19,226 nt of DNA, taken from CAZKNF01 sp964554105. GTDB taxonomy: Bacteria; Bacteroidota; Rhodothermia; Rhodothermales; VXPQ01. The DNA lies in assembly GCA_964554105.1 (NCBI GenBank), contig CAZKNF010000064.1:1-19226 (forward strand), written 5' to 3'. Positions 8,399 to 15,250 of the stretch are shown piece after piece (the first letter of the stretch is position 1; each line of letters starts with the position of its first letter). A program made the translations under genes and the position numbers. A model generated the notes under the pieces. It was given only the letters and a program-made list of their open reading frames with translations. It did not search any database and was not told where the DNA came from.

Positions 8399-8863
8399 AT
8401 GCCCGAGCCGGGCGATCTAGCACCGGATTTCGAAGGTGTAACGCAGACCGGCGAGACAATTCGGCTCAGCGATTTTCAAGGAAAGAAGGTCGCACTCTAT
8501 TTTTACCCGAAAGACGGCACGCCCGGATGCACCAAACAGGCTTGCAATCTCCGCGATGAATATGAGCATCTTGGTAAGGAGGACATCGCTGTAATCGGCG
8601 TTTCGGGAGATGATGTCGAATCACACAAGGAGTTTGCGGAAAAATATGAACTTCCGTTCCCGCTAGTCGCGGATCCGGACCGTGCGATCCTGGAATCGTA
8701 CGGCGTCTGGGGCGAGAAGAAATCGTATGGACGCACGTATCTTGGCACGAGCCGCACGACGTTTCTTATCGATGAGGAGGGCGTCATCCAGCATGTGATC
8801 AAGCGTCCCCGCGTCAAGGAGCATGCGGAGGAGATCACGTCCAAGTTCGGGATTGGCGCGTGA
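8399..8863 (+). CDS. bcp: Thioredoxin-dependent thiol peroxidase, Bcp/PrxQ-type peroxiredoxin
   Basis: A cytoplasmic peroxiredoxin of 154 residues that reduces hydrogen and organic hydroperoxides using thioredoxin. It shows the family signature YFYPKDGTPGCTKQAC, with the peroxidatic cysteine at residue 44 and the resolving cysteine five residues later (49), as in E. coli Bcp. Later conserved parts are GVSGDDVESHKEFAEKY, PFPLVADPD, YGVWGEKKSYGRTYLG and SRTTFLIDEEG. The length is normal. The frame could begin at a GTG (8375), adding eight residues, but the ATG at 8399 has a good ribosome binding site and gives the usual N-terminus PGDLAPDF. The gene converges with the small lipoprotein gene; a short CGCC-TTCC-GGCG hairpin (8878-8889) lies between the two stops. 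Confidence 0.93.
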   Translation: MPEPGDLAPDFEGVTQTGETIRLSDFQGKKVALYFYPKDGTPGCTKQACNLRDEYEHLGKEDIAVIGVSGDDVESHKEFAEKYELPFPLVADPDRAILESYGVWGEKKSYGRTYLGTSRTTFLIDEEGVIQHVIKRPRVKEHAEEITSKFGIGA

Positions 8864-8895
8864 TTACAATTTCGGATCGCCTTCCGGCGGCGGCT

Positions 8896-9366
8896 TCACG
8901 GTTGCCCTGACGCCGGCAATCCCCATCGCACCATGAATGGTTCGTTGTCGTGAGGATTGAGGAGCACGATCGTGCGGTTCTCCAGTGCGTCCTCGGGAAG
9001 TGTGAACTCAAGCCGCTCGAAAACTTCTTCCTCGCACGAATCGCCGCCGTTCCCGTGCTCGACCCATAGCTTGGTAGTATCCGATTCAGATATGTAGTCA
9101 AGATCGAATCGATGATCTTCGCAACCGCCCGCGTACGACACCTGCAGCGTCAGCGTATCGGATTCGAGCGACGGCGGCTCATCCGGCAATGCCGGTACTT
9201 CATTCGTCACAATCTGATACGGATCTCCGAAAACACTGCGGTCTGTCTCAACGCGCTCTGATTCTTCCGGTGACCGACCGTCGCTGCAGCCTAGAGCCGA
9301 TCCGACGAGAAATACGGCGGTGAGGATAATCGGCCATCGAGCCGGAACGGTATGCAAGTATGACAT
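8896..9366 (-). CDS. Small predicted lipoprotein, function unknown
   Basis: A 156-residue protein with a signal sequence (hydrophobic core WPIILTAVFLVGSALG) ending in a lipobox-like ALGC; cysteine 27 would be the lipidated residue. The mature part is acidic (roughly DGRSPEESERVETD, then PALPDEPPSLESDT). It continues with LTLQVSYAGGCEDHRFDLDY, WVEHGNGGDSCEEEVFERLEFTL and LENRTIVLLNPHD, a beta-sandwich-like pattern. The two further cysteines (in GGCED and DSCEE) could form a disulfide. The layout resembles small periplasmic lipoproteins in Bacteroidota that carry an NPHD-containing C-terminus, but no named function is known to me. A TTG at 9369 could start one codon earlier; the ATG at 9366 is preferred. 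It is a single gene, divergent from gatB. Confidence 0.65.
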   Translation of the reverse strand: MSYLHTVPARWPIILTAVFLVGSALGCSDGRSPEESERVETDRSVFGDPYQIVTNEVPALPDEPPSLESDTLTLQVSYAGGCEDHRFDLDYISESDTTKLWVEHGNGGDSCEEEVFERLEFTLPEDALENRTIVLLNPHDNEPFMVRWGLPASGQP

Positions 9367-9553
9367 CAAGTTACGATCACTAATTTTGGATACAATCTAT
9401 GATATGGCGGTGGCATTTGAGATGATGCCTTAGGTAAGAACTGCCCGGGCAGCACCTCGTAAGAAGATGCCGTGACGCGACAGCATCGAGCCACGTCGCG
9501 ACGGACCACCACGTCGTATCTTAACGACGACTTTGCTTTCATCTACGATTCCT
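9367..9553. promoter_or_regulatory. Divergent intergenic region and structured leader of gatB
   Basis: These 187 bases separate the small lipoprotein gene from gatB. They contain a perfect 12-base palindrome CTGCCCGGGCAG (9441-9452) flanked by direct copies of GTAAGAA (9434-9440 and 9459-9465) and, outside those, GATGCC (9424-9429 and 9466-9471). Nearer gatB are CCACGTCG twice (9491-9498, 9509-9516), the palindrome CGTCGCGACG (9494-9503), and a six-base-pair stem CGTCGT/ACGACG (9512-9517, 9524-9529) followed by ACTTTGCTTT. The AT-rich stretch 9385-9410 is the likeliest promoter zone. A regulatory role is inference. Confidence 0.35.
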
Positions 9554-11053
9554 ATGCTTCACGAAAAGTACGAGCCCGTTATCGGACTCGAGGTTCACTG
9601 CCAGCTCTTAACGGAATCTAAAGCGTTCAGCCCCGAGTCGGCAGCGTTCGGTGCGGAACCCAACACGCATGTCGATCCGGTCAGTCTCGGACATCCCGGC
9701 ACGCTGCCGGTGCTGAATGAACGCGTCGTCGAATACAGCATTCGCGTCGGGCTGGCTACGCATTGTCACATTGCAGAGCGTTCGATTTTTGCGCGGAAGC
9801 ATTACTTCTACCCAGACCTTCCGAAAGGCTATCAAATCTCGCAGTACGAGACGCCGATCTGTGATGGCGGATTCGTGGATATCATGCTCGATGACATCAA
9901 GGGCGACGGTGCTCCGAAGACGAAGCGAATCGGTCTTACACGCATCCACATCGAAGAGGATGCTGGAAAGTCTCTTCACGACCAGGATCCGCAAGATACT
10001 CTGCTGGACTACAACCGTTGTAGCGTTCCGCTGATCGAAATCGTGTCCGAACCCGACATCCGATCATCGCGGGAGGCCTACCTATTCATGCAAAAAATCC
10101 GGCAGCTTGTCAGATATCTCGGAATCTGCGATGGGAATATGGAGGAGGGATCGCTTCGCTGCGACGCTAACGTGTCAATTCGTCTCCGAGGTCAGACTGA
10201 ACTCGGGACGAAAACCGAGGTAAAGAACATGAACTCATTCCGAAATGTAGAGCGTGCGCTCGAGTACGAAATCGCGCGGCAGATACGGCTCGTGGAAGCC
10301 GGGGAGGACGTCATTCAGCAGACCCTGCTATGGGATGCGGACAGAAATGAGACTCGCGCGATGCGCGGAAAGGAAGAAGCACACGACTATCGGTATTTCC
10401 CGGATCCGGATCTCGTACCCATGGTCGTAACCGAGGATCTTCTGGAAGAAATTCGGGCTGCGTTGCCCGAGATGCCCGAGGTGCGCGTATCGCGCTTCGT
10501 GTCGGAGTGGGGCTTGCCCGAATACGATGCACGGCTCCTCACCGACGAGCGCGCAACGGCGGACTACTTTGAGGAGACGCTGTCCGCGCTGTTCAAACGG
10601 ACAGGCGGCGGCAATACGCATGCCCAGTCGAAAGCTGTTTCGAACGTCATTATGACGGATGTCATGCGCGTGCTGAATGAAGAGTCACTCACGATCGAGG
10701 AATTCCCCGTCGAACCGGAGCGGCTAGCAGAACTGGTCCAGATGCGTATCGACGATGAAGTTAGCTCCTCTGCGGCGCAGGAGATTTTCGATGTAATGGT
10801 TAAGGAGCTGCAGACGCCTTCGGAGATTGCGAAAGCCCGAAATCTCCGCCAGGTATCCGATGAGGGCGCACTTCGCCCGGTCGTCGAAAAAGTCATTCAG
10901 GATAATCCCGGACAGGTCAACGCGTATCTGAATGGAAAAGAAGGTTTGATCGGGTATTTTATCGGCCAAGTCATGCGTAGTTTTGAAGGGTCACCGGATC
11001 CGAAAACGGTCCGCCGTCTGCTTGCGGAAGAGCTCGAAGAGCAGAGGCCGTAG
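9554..11053 (+). CDS. gatB: Aspartyl/glutamyl-tRNA(Asn/Gln) amidotransferase subunit B
   Basis: A 499-residue protein. GatB, in the GatCAB complex, amidates Glu-tRNA(Gln) or Asp-tRNA(Asn) in organisms that lack a direct glutaminyl- or asparaginyl-tRNA synthetase. Near-invariant blocks are visible in order: YEPVIGLEVHCQL, SLGHPGTLPVLN, RKHYFYPDLPKGYQISQYE, TRIHIEEDAGKS, DYNRCSVPLIEIVSEPD, GSLRCDANVSIR, KTEVKNMNSFRNVERALEYE, ETRAMRGKEEAHDYRYFPDPDL. A C-terminal GatB/YqeY tRNA-binding domain ends in NPGQVNAYLNGKEGLIGYFIGQVMR. The length is normal. A TTG at 9533 could extend the frame by seven residues, but the ATG at 9554 matches the family start. gatA and gatC are not nearby, which is common. 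Only 66 bases separate it from tpiA. Confidence 0.97.
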   Translation: MLHEKYEPVIGLEVHCQLLTESKAFSPESAAFGAEPNTHVDPVSLGHPGTLPVLNERVVEYSIRVGLATHCHIAERSIFARKHYFYPDLPKGYQISQYETPICDGGFVDIMLDDIKGDGAPKTKRIGLTRIHIEEDAGKSLHDQDPQDTLLDYNRCSVPLIEIVSEPDIRSSREAYLFMQKIRQLVRYLGICDGNMEEGSLRCDANVSIRLRGQTELGTKTEVKNMNSFRNVERALEYEIARQIRLVEAGEDVIQQTLLWDADRNETRAMRGKEEAHDYRYFPDPDLVPMVVTEDLLEEIRAALPEMPEVRVSRFVSEWGLPEYDARLLTDERATADYFEETLSALFKRTGGGNTHAQSKAVSNVIMTDVMRVLNEESLTIEEFPVEPERLAELVQMRIDDEVSSSAAQEIFDVMVKELQTPSEIAKARNLRQVSDEGALRPVVEKVIQDNPGQVNAYLNGKEGLIGYFIGQVMRSFEGSPDPKTVRRLLAEELEEQRP

Positions 11054-11119
11054 AAGGATTTACGCAGTTTCGTTACGTACCGACCATCCACTCGACATCC
11101 AGAATCAAATAGAAGATCG

Positions 11120-11866
11120 ATGCTCGTTGCAGGCAACTGGAAGATGTACACGGACCTCATCACCGCCCGCACACTGGCGAAGGATGTGGTCGAGGCGGTC
11201 GGAAATCCCGGTGACGTAAAAGTCGTCGTGTGCCCCCCGGCAATCAGCCTGCACGCGATTTCGGAAATCATACGGACAACTCCGCTCGGACTCGGTGCGC
11301 AGAACATGCACGACGAAGAATACGGCGCCTTTACAGGCGAAGTCTCGGCTCCGATGCTGCGATCGGTCGGATGTCAGTACGTCATTCTGGGTCACTCCGA
11401 ACGACGTCAGCTTTTCGGGGAAACGGACGAGGGTGTGAAAAGAAAGATCACAAGCGCGTACGATCACGAGCTTGTTCCGATCGTTTGCGTCGGCGAGACG
11501 CTCGACCAGCGTAATGCCGGAAATGCTGAGGAAGTGGTCCGAATACAGGTCGAACGCGCACTCGACGGTGTCGCGCTGGACGATCCTGACCTGCTGGTGA
11601 TCGCCTATGAGCCGGTGTGGGCGATTGGCACGGGCGAAACCGCGACGCCGAAGCAGGCGCAGGCAATGCACGCTTTCATCCGCCGGCTCCTGATGGATCG
11701 ATACGGAGAAGAAGTGGGAGGTAACATCGAGATTTTATATGGCGGCAGCGTGAAGCCCAACAATGCGAAAGAGCTGTTTGATGGAGAGGATGTTACCGGC
11801 GGACTGATCGGCGGCGCAAGCCTGAAGGCAGGCGATTTTGCCGCCATCGTGAACGCCGCGCAATAG
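11120..11866 (+). CDS. tpiA: Triosephosphate isomerase
   Basis: A 248-residue TIM-barrel enzyme interconverting dihydroxyacetone phosphate and glyceraldehyde-3-phosphate in glycolysis and gluconeogenesis. All catalytic parts are present: GNWKM with Asn6 and Lys8, the electrophilic His92 in GHSERR, the base Glu164 in AYEPVWAIGTG (with the mobile loop 6), and the phosphate-binding YGGSVKPNN (about 207-215) and GGLIGGASL (about 227-235). The length is typical. The ATG is preceded by AGAAGATCG, a modest ribosome binding site. It lies 66 bases after gatB and 61 before the first GWxTD gene, so co-transcription through the run is possible but not shown. Confidence 0.98.
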   Translation: MLVAGNWKMYTDLITARTLAKDVVEAVGNPGDVKVVVCPPAISLHAISEIIRTTPLGLGAQNMHDEEYGAFTGEVSAPMLRSVGCQYVILGHSERRQLFGETDEGVKRKITSAYDHELVPIVCVGETLDQRNAGNAEEVVRIQVERALDGVALDDPDLLVIAYEPVWAIGTGETATPKQAQAMHAFIRRLLMDRYGEEVGGNIEILYGGSVKPNNAKELFDGEDVTGGLIGGASLKAGDFAAIVNAAQ

Positions 11867-11927
11867 ATCGGCGCATCCGGCCGCAAGGAAGCTCAGGTCA
11901 TTTCACGAGCGCAGTTTGTAGATCGGA

Positions 11928-13325
11928 ATGAGGCGGATTGGCGTCATATTAGTGGCCGCGGCAGCGGTTTTTCTCGTCTCGTGCTCGGGTCCGAGTACGA
12001 TTGATTCGGACGATGCCGGCAGAACGCGAACATTCGAGCCCGGTGTGCCGAATTTCGATATGGAAACGGTTGTCCGTTCACAAAGTGACGGACCAGTCGT
12101 CGTGGCCCATCTCAGCATTCCCTACTCTTCGCTTGTGTTTGTCCGGTCTGGACAAGCATTCGAAGCTGAGTATGATGTGGTCGTAGAAGTAATCGAACGT
12201 GAATCGGAAAACCACGTCCTCGATCATTTGGAAACGGAGACCATTCGACTCGCCGATTACGATTCCACCATCATGCCGGCGCCTCACCTCCGCATGATTC
12301 AGCTCGAGATTCCTGCCGGATCATACGTGGTCGAGGTCACCCTGACCGACCAGCAGACGGGTGCTGATGCGGTGCGACGACAAGCATTAACCGTGCCGTC
12401 GCTTCAGGAAGACGAACCCTTCTTCAGCCGAATACATCTCGAAGGACAGCGAAACCGGGGCGGCTTCGAACCAATCCTCTCGCTGCACATGCCGGCGATG
12501 ATGGACTCGCTTCGGGCTTCAATCCAGCTGCTCAACCTGCGTACCGGCGACGATCTGACGATGGCGATGCGCCTGATACGCTTCGAAAGCGACACGAGCA
12601 TAGCAGAACCGCCCTACTGGCTCGTACCATCGCGGGCGTCGATTAAATCACGGGGCGTGTTTTACCACGAGGCCGACACAATCCAGGTTACGCAACGTTC
12701 GATCGCCTCTCCGGCCGATGATGCAGTTGTCGTCTTTTCGCTTCCGAAGCTTTCTGCCGGAATCTACCATCTCGAGATCACGGGCACAGATTCCGACGGG
12801 GAAGTTCTAATCGAACGCGATCGCACGCTTTCCGTGAAGAATACCACGTACCCGCAAATTGCGGATCTGCACGATCTCATCGATGCGCTCTCATATATCG
12901 CCTTTGATGATGAGATCGAGTACATCGAATCGTCGGAAACGAGTGCGGAGGCCAAAAGGCGATTCGATGCATTCTGGGGGTCACGCGTCCCGAATCGAAA
13001 CCTGGCCGCCACGCTCATCAAGCTTTATTACGGCCGCATCGAAGAGGCGACGCTTTACTTCACGGGCTATAAGGAAGGATGGAAGACGGATCGCGGCATG
13101 GTCTACGTAGTGATGGGCCCGCCGCTGCTCGTTGACCAGCACGTCGAATCCGAGACGTGGTATTACAGTTATGGAGATCGGGATCCTGCCAACACGTTCG
13201 TCTTTCAGAAGGTGCAGTCGTATCTCCATCAGCCCTTCGAGAACTACATTTTACAGCGCCGTCCCTACTACCACCAGGCATGGACGCGCGCGATTGATCT
13301 CTGGAGAAGGGGAGAGGTGCTTTAA
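11928..13325 (+). CDS. GWxTD-domain lipoprotein, copy 1
   Basis: A 465-residue protein with a lipoprotein signal (MRRIGVILVAAAAVFLVSC, lipidated Cys19). An N-terminal part begins with FEPGVPNFDMETV (37-48), a beta-rich middle contains GSYVVEVTL (131-139) and GGFEPILSLHM, and a C-terminal GWxTD domain follows (about 340-465). That domain carries RRFDAFW, YYGRIEEA, the name-giving GWKTD (384-388), RGMVYVVMGPP and WYYSY. The GWxTD domain is known from Bacteroidota and relatives; no biochemical function is established to my knowledge. The protein should sit in the inner or outer membrane facing the periplasm. It is the upstream member of a tandem duplication with the gene starting 50 bases after its stop. 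Confidence 0.88.
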   Translation: MRRIGVILVAAAAVFLVSCSGPSTIDSDDAGRTRTFEPGVPNFDMETVVRSQSDGPVVVAHLSIPYSSLVFVRSGQAFEAEYDVVVEVIERESENHVLDHLETETIRLADYDSTIMPAPHLRMIQLEIPAGSYVVEVTLTDQQTGADAVRRQALTVPSLQEDEPFFSRIHLEGQRNRGGFEPILSLHMPAMMDSLRASIQLLNLRTGDDLTMAMRLIRFESDTSIAEPPYWLVPSRASIKSRGVFYHEADTIQVTQRSIASPADDAVVVFSLPKLSAGIYHLEITGTDSDGEVLIERDRTLSVKNTTYPQIADLHDLIDALSYIAFDDEIEYIESSETSAEAKRRFDAFWGSRVPNRNLAATLIKLYYGRIEEATLYFTGYKEGWKTDRGMVYVVMGPPLLVDQHVESETWYYSYGDRDPANTFVFQKVQSYLHQPFENYILQRRPYYHQAWTRAIDLWRRGEVL

Positions 13326-13375
13326 CGCGCGCCCGCCTGTGCAACACCACCTCTGTGCGGCGGTATCTAGATTGA

Positions 13376-14773
13376 ATGAATACGTACATTTCCATAGCGT
13401 TGCTTTTCCTTCTGGTGGCACTTGCGGCATGCTCGGGCGCTGTAAATGCACCCGTTCCGACTGAGAATCGTACCGCCGTTTTCGAGCCGGGCGCCCCGAA
13501 CTTCGATATGGAGGCGATAGCTGTTCTGGAAAACGGCAGCACCGGACTCGACGTCTACGCGGCGATTCCGAGCGCATCTTTGGTCTATTTAAAACGTGGA
13601 GATGGATTCGAGGCAAGGTATGAGCTTCTCATCCGTATAATTCCCCGCGGAGATCGCTCCGCCACATTCGAACGCGTTCTCACCGATACCCTGGTGACGG
13701 CGTCGTACGATTCAACGCAAAGCATCGAACGCCACCACCGGCGTGCCCACATTCCATTGCCGCCCGGCTCATATGTGGTCGAGGCAACGTTGGAAGATGC
13801 GGAATCCGAAGTGCGCGCTTCGCGGAGGCAGGAAATCGAGGTTACCGATGCATCCACCGGCGAGGTACTGCTCAGCGACATCCGATTGGAGGTGAGCCGG
13901 CACGGCGGATCGTTCGAGCCGGCGCTTTCATTGCACCTCGCCTCCGGATACGACTCACTGCGTGCTCTGACGGAGCTCTATAATCTGCCGGAACGCGCCG
14001 AGGCTACGATGACGCTCGTCCGATTCAGCAGCGACACGAGTGTAGCAGCACCCCCTTTCATGTTCACGCCCGGTCCGTTTAGCTTGCCCTACATTGGCGT
14101 AGAATACGATGAAGGGGACACAATTCAGGTATCACGTCGGGTCCTCTCAGAGCCGAGCGGCCACATATCCATCGAGTTCTCACTCCCAATGCTGGAGCGG
14201 GGCAACTACCTGGCAGAGCTGAATGTGACAGGCGAGGATCTCGCACACGAGAGCAGGAGACACTTCGTCGTCATGCGCGAGGGATTTCCGATGATAGAAG
14301 CATTGGATGAGATGGTGGAGGCGGTCCGATATATCTCCGGTGAAGGCGATTGGTCGAAGATGATGAATGCTGATTCTCTGGCGGAAAAGAAGAATCGGTT
14401 TGATGCGTTCTGGGCCGGGATCGTACCGAATAAAGAGGCTGCAGCGTCGCTATTAGAAAGCTACTACAGTCGGGTCGAGGAGGCGAATGTCCTTTTCTCG
14501 AATCACAAAGAGGGATGGAAGACGGATCGCGGGATGATTTACGTCATCTTCGGACCGCCGCCCTATACCGAATCTCATTATCAGCGAAGGGACTGGTACT
14601 ATTTCGAAGATGGATTCCCGTTAAGCAGGCGCCTCCCACCGTTCATCTTCAAGAGGTCAACGGCCTACGGCCTCGGGGGTCTTTTCGAGAACTACATTTT
14701 ACAGCGCGCTCCCGAGTACGAGCATGAGTGGAGACTCAAGATAGCCAAGTGGAGAGACGGGGTATCGATGTAG
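13376..14773 (+). CDS. GWxTD-domain lipoprotein, copy 2 (tandem paralogue)
   Basis: Also exactly 465 residues, with a lipoprotein signal (MNTYISIALLFLLVALAAC, lipidated Cys19). It follows copy 1 almost without gaps: FEPGAPNFDMEAI at 37-48, GSYVVEATL at 131-139, GGSFEPALSLHL, RFDAFW, YYSRVEEA, GWKTD at 380-384, RGMIYVIFGPP and FENYILQR at 437-444 in both copies. The middle (about 200-320) is less alike, which suggests different partners or ligands for the two copies. Function unknown. The gene ends 49 bases before the convergent FmdB-like gene; no strong terminator is seen there. Confidence 0.88.
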   Translation: MNTYISIALLFLLVALAACSGAVNAPVPTENRTAVFEPGAPNFDMEAIAVLENGSTGLDVYAAIPSASLVYLKRGDGFEARYELLIRIIPRGDRSATFERVLTDTLVTASYDSTQSIERHHRRAHIPLPPGSYVVEATLEDAESEVRASRRQEIEVTDASTGEVLLSDIRLEVSRHGGSFEPALSLHLASGYDSLRALTELYNLPERAEATMTLVRFSSDTSVAAPPFMFTPGPFSLPYIGVEYDEGDTIQVSRRVLSEPSGHISIEFSLPMLERGNYLAELNVTGEDLAHESRRHFVVMREGFPMIEALDEMVEAVRYISGEGDWSKMMNADSLAEKKNRFDAFWAGIVPNKEAAASLLESYYSRVEEANVLFSNHKEGWKTDRGMIYVIFGPPPYTESHYQRRDWYYFEDGFPLSRRLPPFIFKRSTAYGLGGLFENYILQRAPEYEHEWRLKIAKWRDGVSM

Positions 14774-14822
14774 ACCGGACTGGACCTGCTCGAACCACCG
14801 CGTTATTTGTCCAGCACTCGAA

Positions 14823-15131
14823 CTAGTCCGTCGATGGCTTGGGCTTCGACTTCGTGTCGGTGGACGTGTCGCTTTTCTCTGCCGTTGCTGTTTCGCTCGA
14901 CGACTCCTTCGATTTGCCACTGGACGCGTCGGCGCTGGTATCCCCATTGCTTCCACTACGGGCGTAATCAGTCAGGTAGAAGCCGCTTCCCTTAAAAATC
15001 AGACCGGCCCCTGATATCACGCGTTCCACTTTCTGACCCGTCTCAGGATCTATTTTAAGGGGCTCTTCCGTGATCCTCTGCTGAACTTCAAAAGTGGAGC
15101 CGTCTTCGCGTCGGTATACGTACGTAGGCAT
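14823..15131 (-). CDS. FmdB-family protein lacking all zinc-ribbon cysteines
   Basis: A 102-residue protein. Residues 1-55 match the FmdB/CxxC_CxxC_SSSS regulatory zinc-ribbon family closely: MPTYVYR, FEVQQRITEEPL, VERVISG and FKGSGFYLTDY. The family's two CxxC knuckles are gone: residues 8, 11, 28 and 31 are Arg, Gly, Asp and Thr, and the whole protein contains no cysteine. It therefore cannot bind zinc in the family's manner. Residues 60-102 form a disordered Ser/Thr/Lys/Asp tail, also usual for the family. The role of FmdB proteins is poorly known (first noted beside an amidase/formamidase gene). The start is clear, with no Shine-Dalgarno sequence. It lies 120 bases downstream of the GH3 fusion gene, on the same strand. 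Confidence 0.82.
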   Translation of the reverse strand: MPTYVYRREDGSTFEVQQRITEEPLKIDPETGQKVERVISGAGLIFKGSGFYLTDYARSGSNGDTSADASSGKSKESSSETATAEKSDTSTDTKSKPKPSTD

Positions 15132-15250
15132 GATTTATTTTGATAGTCCGGTCAATAAATAGGTTGCGCTTTCATGCGACACTGCCATCTTCGCAGTCGG
15201 TAGATCGGCGAACCCATGCACAAACAAATTGCGCAAGAAATGTTCCGTTT

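Noticed and set aside
8878..8889. CGCC-TTCC-GGCG hairpin between the convergent peroxiredoxin and lipoprotein genes
   Set aside because: Only four base pairs and no T-run on either strand; too weak to call a terminator.
14776..14830. CTGGAC/GTCCAG and CGGACT/AGTCCG inverted repeats between the convergent GWxTD and FmdB-like genes
   Set aside because: The two stems overlap and exclude each other, the loops are long, and there is no T-run; not a convincing bidirectional terminator.
15181..15197. ACTGC/GCAGT hairpin downstream of the GH3 fusion gene
   Set aside because: Five base pairs with a seven-base loop and no T-run; expected by chance.
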